From positions 28,359 through 43,935 of the forward strand of contig DLRY01000096.1 in assembly GCA_002500665.1 (NCBI GenBank): DNA of 15,577 nucleotides. Reading direction: 5' to 3'. The notes beneath the pieces are model-generated. The model had not been told where the DNA came from, searched no databases, and saw only the letters and a list, made by a program, of their open reading frames with translations. The position numbers were made by a program, and so were the translations under genes. Positions 14,089 through 15,577 of the stretch are shown piece by piece. The first letter of the stretch is position 1. Each line of letters begins with the position of its first letter. Origin of the DNA: Opitutia bacterium UBA7876 (GTDB lineage: Bacteria > Verrucomicrobiota > Verrucomicrobiia > Opitutales > Seribacteraceae).

Positions 14089-14125
14089 AGGTCCAGCCGG
14101 TTTTGATTCCGGTGCAGAGACGCTA

Positions 14126-14142
14126 CCCCCATCTTCCGGGGG
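14126..14142. terminator. GC hairpin between convergent esterase and beta-barrel genes
   Basis: CCCCC (14126-14130) pairs with GGGGG (14138-14142) around a 7-nt loop in the 64-nt gap between two stop codons. No T-run follows on either strand, as with the other intergenic hairpins in this window. Confidence 0.4.
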
Positions 14143-14152
14143 AAAGAAAAGC

Positions 14153-14971
14153 CTAAAAGACCCAGCCGATTCCGAGTTTGATCACATCCCCGTTTCCGTG
14201 GTCGATGATGCCCTGGTGATCAAACAGGTCGAATTTCCATTCGATGCGTGAATGAATGGTATCGTTATGGTTGAAGTAAAAGGCCGGACCGGTGGATAAG
14301 GTCTTTGATTCATCGTCCTCGTAATGCAGGTCGGTTTCCCAGAAGATCGATCCGTTTGATTTCTTCGTCTCGAAATTATAGCCGAAATCAACGGAGGAAT
14401 GCAGCTCGGCCGGTCGATCACCATGAAAGATCCACCAGCCCGAGCCGATCCCGAAAAAGAAATTCGCGGTCTCGGCTTCATATCCAGCGCCCAGTCCGGT
14501 TCCGAACTCCTTGTAGTAAAAATCGTACTCGTCCTTGTTCGTGAGCGGAATTCGCAGCATGGGCTTGAAGGTCCAGGACCCGCTCTTGCCGTCCAGGTTG
14601 AAATACTTCTTCAATGGCAGGGCAAGGGTGAGGTCCCCAAAGCCATCGTCCTTTTGGATGACCTTCCCACCCGAGCCATCCGGCATTTCCCTTTCGGCAT
14701 TGATGACGTAGGGCAGTTTGGCCGTGATCCGGATCTCTTTTTTCCAGGTGTAGACCCAATCCATATGCACAACCTCTACCTCTTCGCCAAAACCCTTGTG
14801 GAGAGCGTCGCTCCCCATCAGCAAGTCGTCCTCAGTCCGGTATTCGTAATGGAACTCGTAGCCCCAGCCGCCCGACCAGCGGGGCATCATATTCATAATG
14901 GGCTCGTCTGCCCGGGTCTCGGAAGTCAAGCAGGCAAGGATGAGGGCAGATGCCAGCGGAAAAAATCGCAT
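14153..14971 (-). CDS. outer-membrane beta-barrel protein, Phenol_MetA_deg-like
   Basis: The protein has 272 residues. A signal peptide starts MRFFPLASALILACL and is probably cleaved after ETRA; LILAC is a borderline lipobox, less likely. The rest is rich in alternating aromatic/polar strands such as KEIRITAKLPYVIN, GFGDLTLALPLKKYF and MLRIPLT, then GTGLGAGYEAE. It ends in a terminal Phe (GIGWVF), the usual outer-membrane-protein signal. The DGFGDL and PxLRxPxxN blocks fit the 'MetA pathway of phenol degradation' transporter family, which is only loosely linked to phenol. The frame is open to 15109, but that part overlaps the HMA gene; ATG 14971 gives the signal peptide. It starts 19 nt after the HMA gene and is probably co-transcribed with it. 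Confidence 0.82.
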   Translation of the reverse strand: MRFFPLASALILACLTSETRADEPIMNMMPRWSGGWGYEFHYEYRTEDDLLMGSDALHKGFGEEVEVVHMDWVYTWKKEIRITAKLPYVINAEREMPDGSGGKVIQKDDGFGDLTLALPLKKYFNLDGKSGSWTFKPMLRIPLTNKDEYDFYYKEFGTGLGAGYEAETANFFFGIGSGWWIFHGDRPAELHSSVDFGYNFETKKSNGSIFWETDLHYEDDESKTLSTGPAFYFNHNDTIHSRIEWKFDLFDHQGIIDHGNGDVIKLGIGWVF

Positions 14972-14990
14972 GGCGGGGCTTGAGACAGCC

Positions 14991-15446
14991 TTACTTGCGG
15001 GACTCGTGATGGACGACGTCCACGGACGCGTCCTTCTTGAACCTGTGGGCATCGAGGTGACCGTCGTGTAGCTTGTACTCCTCGATCGCGTCGTATCCGG
15101 CATCCTCAACGCGCTCCAACAGGTCCTTGTAGTCGAACTTGGCGTTCTCCTTGAGGGCGATCGTGACGAGTTGAGTCTCGGGGTTCATGTCTATGCCGTC
15201 CCTAAAGCGCTTCTTGTCCACGCCCTTCATCTTGGAAAGGTTCTTGCGGATCCCGATGGCGCAGGAAGGGCAGACAAGCCCTTTAACGTAAACAAGGGAA
15301 ATTTCCGACGATTCCTTGAGCACCTTAGTAGCGGCGGCAAGCCTAACCTCGACAGTAGCCTCCGGTTTGTCGTCGTCGCTAGCTTGTACGAGAAAAGCCG
15401 AAGAGAAGACCAAAGCAAAAACAAAAAGGAGTGATCGGAATTTCAT
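14991..15446 (-). CDS. secreted heavy-metal-associated (HMA) domain protein
   Basis: The protein has 151 residues. A signal peptide (about 1-22, ending QAS) is followed by an HMA ferredoxin-like fold with VKGLVCPSCAIGIRKNL. The metal-binding pair is C59 and C62 (CPSC, family form MxCxxC). Later elements fit the fold: VTIALKENAKFDYKDLLERVEDAGYD is the strand plus final helix. Typical HMA domains have about 65 residues, so a longer linker and a His-rich tail (HDGHLDAHRF, VVHHESRK) are additions that could bind metal. An exported location is unusual compared with cytoplasmic CopZ chaperones but resembles MerP. The ATG at 15446 lies 6 nt after a strong -10, so the message may be leaderless. Copper, mercury or another thiophilic ion is plausible but not decided by sequence. 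Confidence 0.85.
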   Translation of the reverse strand: MKFRSLLFVFALVFSSAFLVQASDDDKPEATVEVRLAAATKVLKESSEISLVYVKGLVCPSCAIGIRKNLSKMKGVDKKRFRDGIDMNPETQLVTIALKENAKFDYKDLLERVEDAGYDAIEEYKLHDGHLDAHRFKKDASVDVVHHESRK

Positions 15447-15452
15447 AAATAC

Positions 15453-15481
15453 AGTTTAGTGGGGTGCAGGATAAATTTCAA
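15453..15481 (-). promoter_or_regulatory. sigma70-like promoter giving a leaderless HMA/beta-barrel mRNA
   Basis: Read on the minus strand, TTGAAA (15481-15476, 5/6) is followed by a 17-nt spacer and TAAACT (15458-15453, 4/6). Only 6 nt separate the -10 from the ATG at 15446, so the transcript should begin at or within a base of the start codon. No Shine-Dalgarno is present, consistent with leaderless translation. Confidence 0.55.
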
Positions 15482-15519
15482 CACGTTTGGGCCAAATCTT
15501 CGCAAATACCCTAAAAGAG

Positions 15520-15577
15520 TGGTGGGCCCGCTCGGATTCGAACCGAGGACCAAGGGATTATGAGTCCCCTGCTCTAA
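15520..15577 (-). tRNA. tRNA with anticodon CAT (tRNA-Ile2 or elongator Met), 3' part
   Basis: The minus strand shows the end of the D-arm, then the anticodon stem GGGGA/TCCCT with loop CTCATAA (anticodon complement at 15560-15562). The T-arm CTCGG/CCGAG carries a TTCGAAT loop. The acceptor strand CGGGCCC, discriminator A and an encoded CCA (15520-15522) complete it. The 5' acceptor strand and most of the D-arm lie beyond the window. If the acceptor pairs normally, it has C4-G69 and C5-G68, and the arm AGGGGACTCATAATCCCTTGG resembles E. coli tRNA-Ile2. That favours the lysidine-modified isoleucine tRNA over elongator Met, but not firmly. Confidence 0.9.

Noticed and set aside
13629..14156. 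Arg-rich 175-codon ORF inside the esterase gene
   Set aside because: It is an out-of-frame shadow; the esterase frame carries the GHSRLGK and HDVTAYDW motifs.

Overview
The window looks like a chromosomal segment of a Verrucomicrobiota bacterium, possibly of the marine Opitutae/Puniceicoccales side (inference). The evidence is a PSCyt1/DUF1549/DUF1553 cytochrome-type gene followed by a DUF1501 gene, a Tat-exported Gfo/Idh/MocA oxidoreductase, a CE15-type glucuronoyl esterase, and many genes with weak or no Shine-Dalgarno sequence. No phage, transposase or CRISPR array is visible.

Layout. (1) 1-1462, plus strand: the end of aroA, then cmk and plsC, tightly packed (2-nt gap, then a TAATG overlap). 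(2) 1469-2854, minus strand: purC followed by purE, convergent with plsC. The PurE is of the CO2-using class II type (AGRSN and SAHK motifs), and the order purC-purE matches the domain order of the animal PAICS fusion. (3) 2985-4382: a lone dihydrolipoyl dehydrogenase, lpdA, behind a good sigma70-like promoter. (4) 4448-5125: an unrecognised, less GC-rich 225-codon ORF. (5) 5246-11004: a Gfo/Idh/MocA oxidoreductase (minus) divergent from a PSCyt1-DUF1549-golvesin-like-DUF1553 protein plus its DUF1501 partner (plus). This is a typical planctomycete/verrucomicrobial exported module, often suspected to act in polysaccharide catabolism. A medium-chain quinone oxidoreductase-like gene follows after 25 nt. 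(6) 12023-12498: 476 bases without a large gene. It holds a possible 39-aa single-span membrane peptide and, at 12333-12471, a dense set of helices, two of them capped by GNRA-type loops, arranged like a multibranch RNA. (7) 12499-12741: an 80-aa protein resembling only the N-terminal arm-binding part of tyrosine recombinases. (8) 12802-14088: an exported CE15-family esterase. (9) 14153-15446, minus strand: a secreted HMA (CPSC) protein followed by an outer-membrane beta-barrel of the Phenol_MetA_deg type, probably a two-gene operon transcribed as a leaderless message. (10) 15520-15577: the 3' part of a tRNA with anticodon CAT, minus strand, cut by the window end.

How the genes fit together. 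aroA/cmk/plsC and purC/purE are housekeeping genes. The exported oxidoreductase, cytochrome-like protein, DUF1501 protein and CE15 esterase point to a polysaccharide-degrading lifestyle. The HMA/barrel pair suggests metal handling at the envelope. The best candidates for something undescribed are the structured region plus orphan recombinase-arm protein at 12333-12741, and the HMA/beta-barrel pair.
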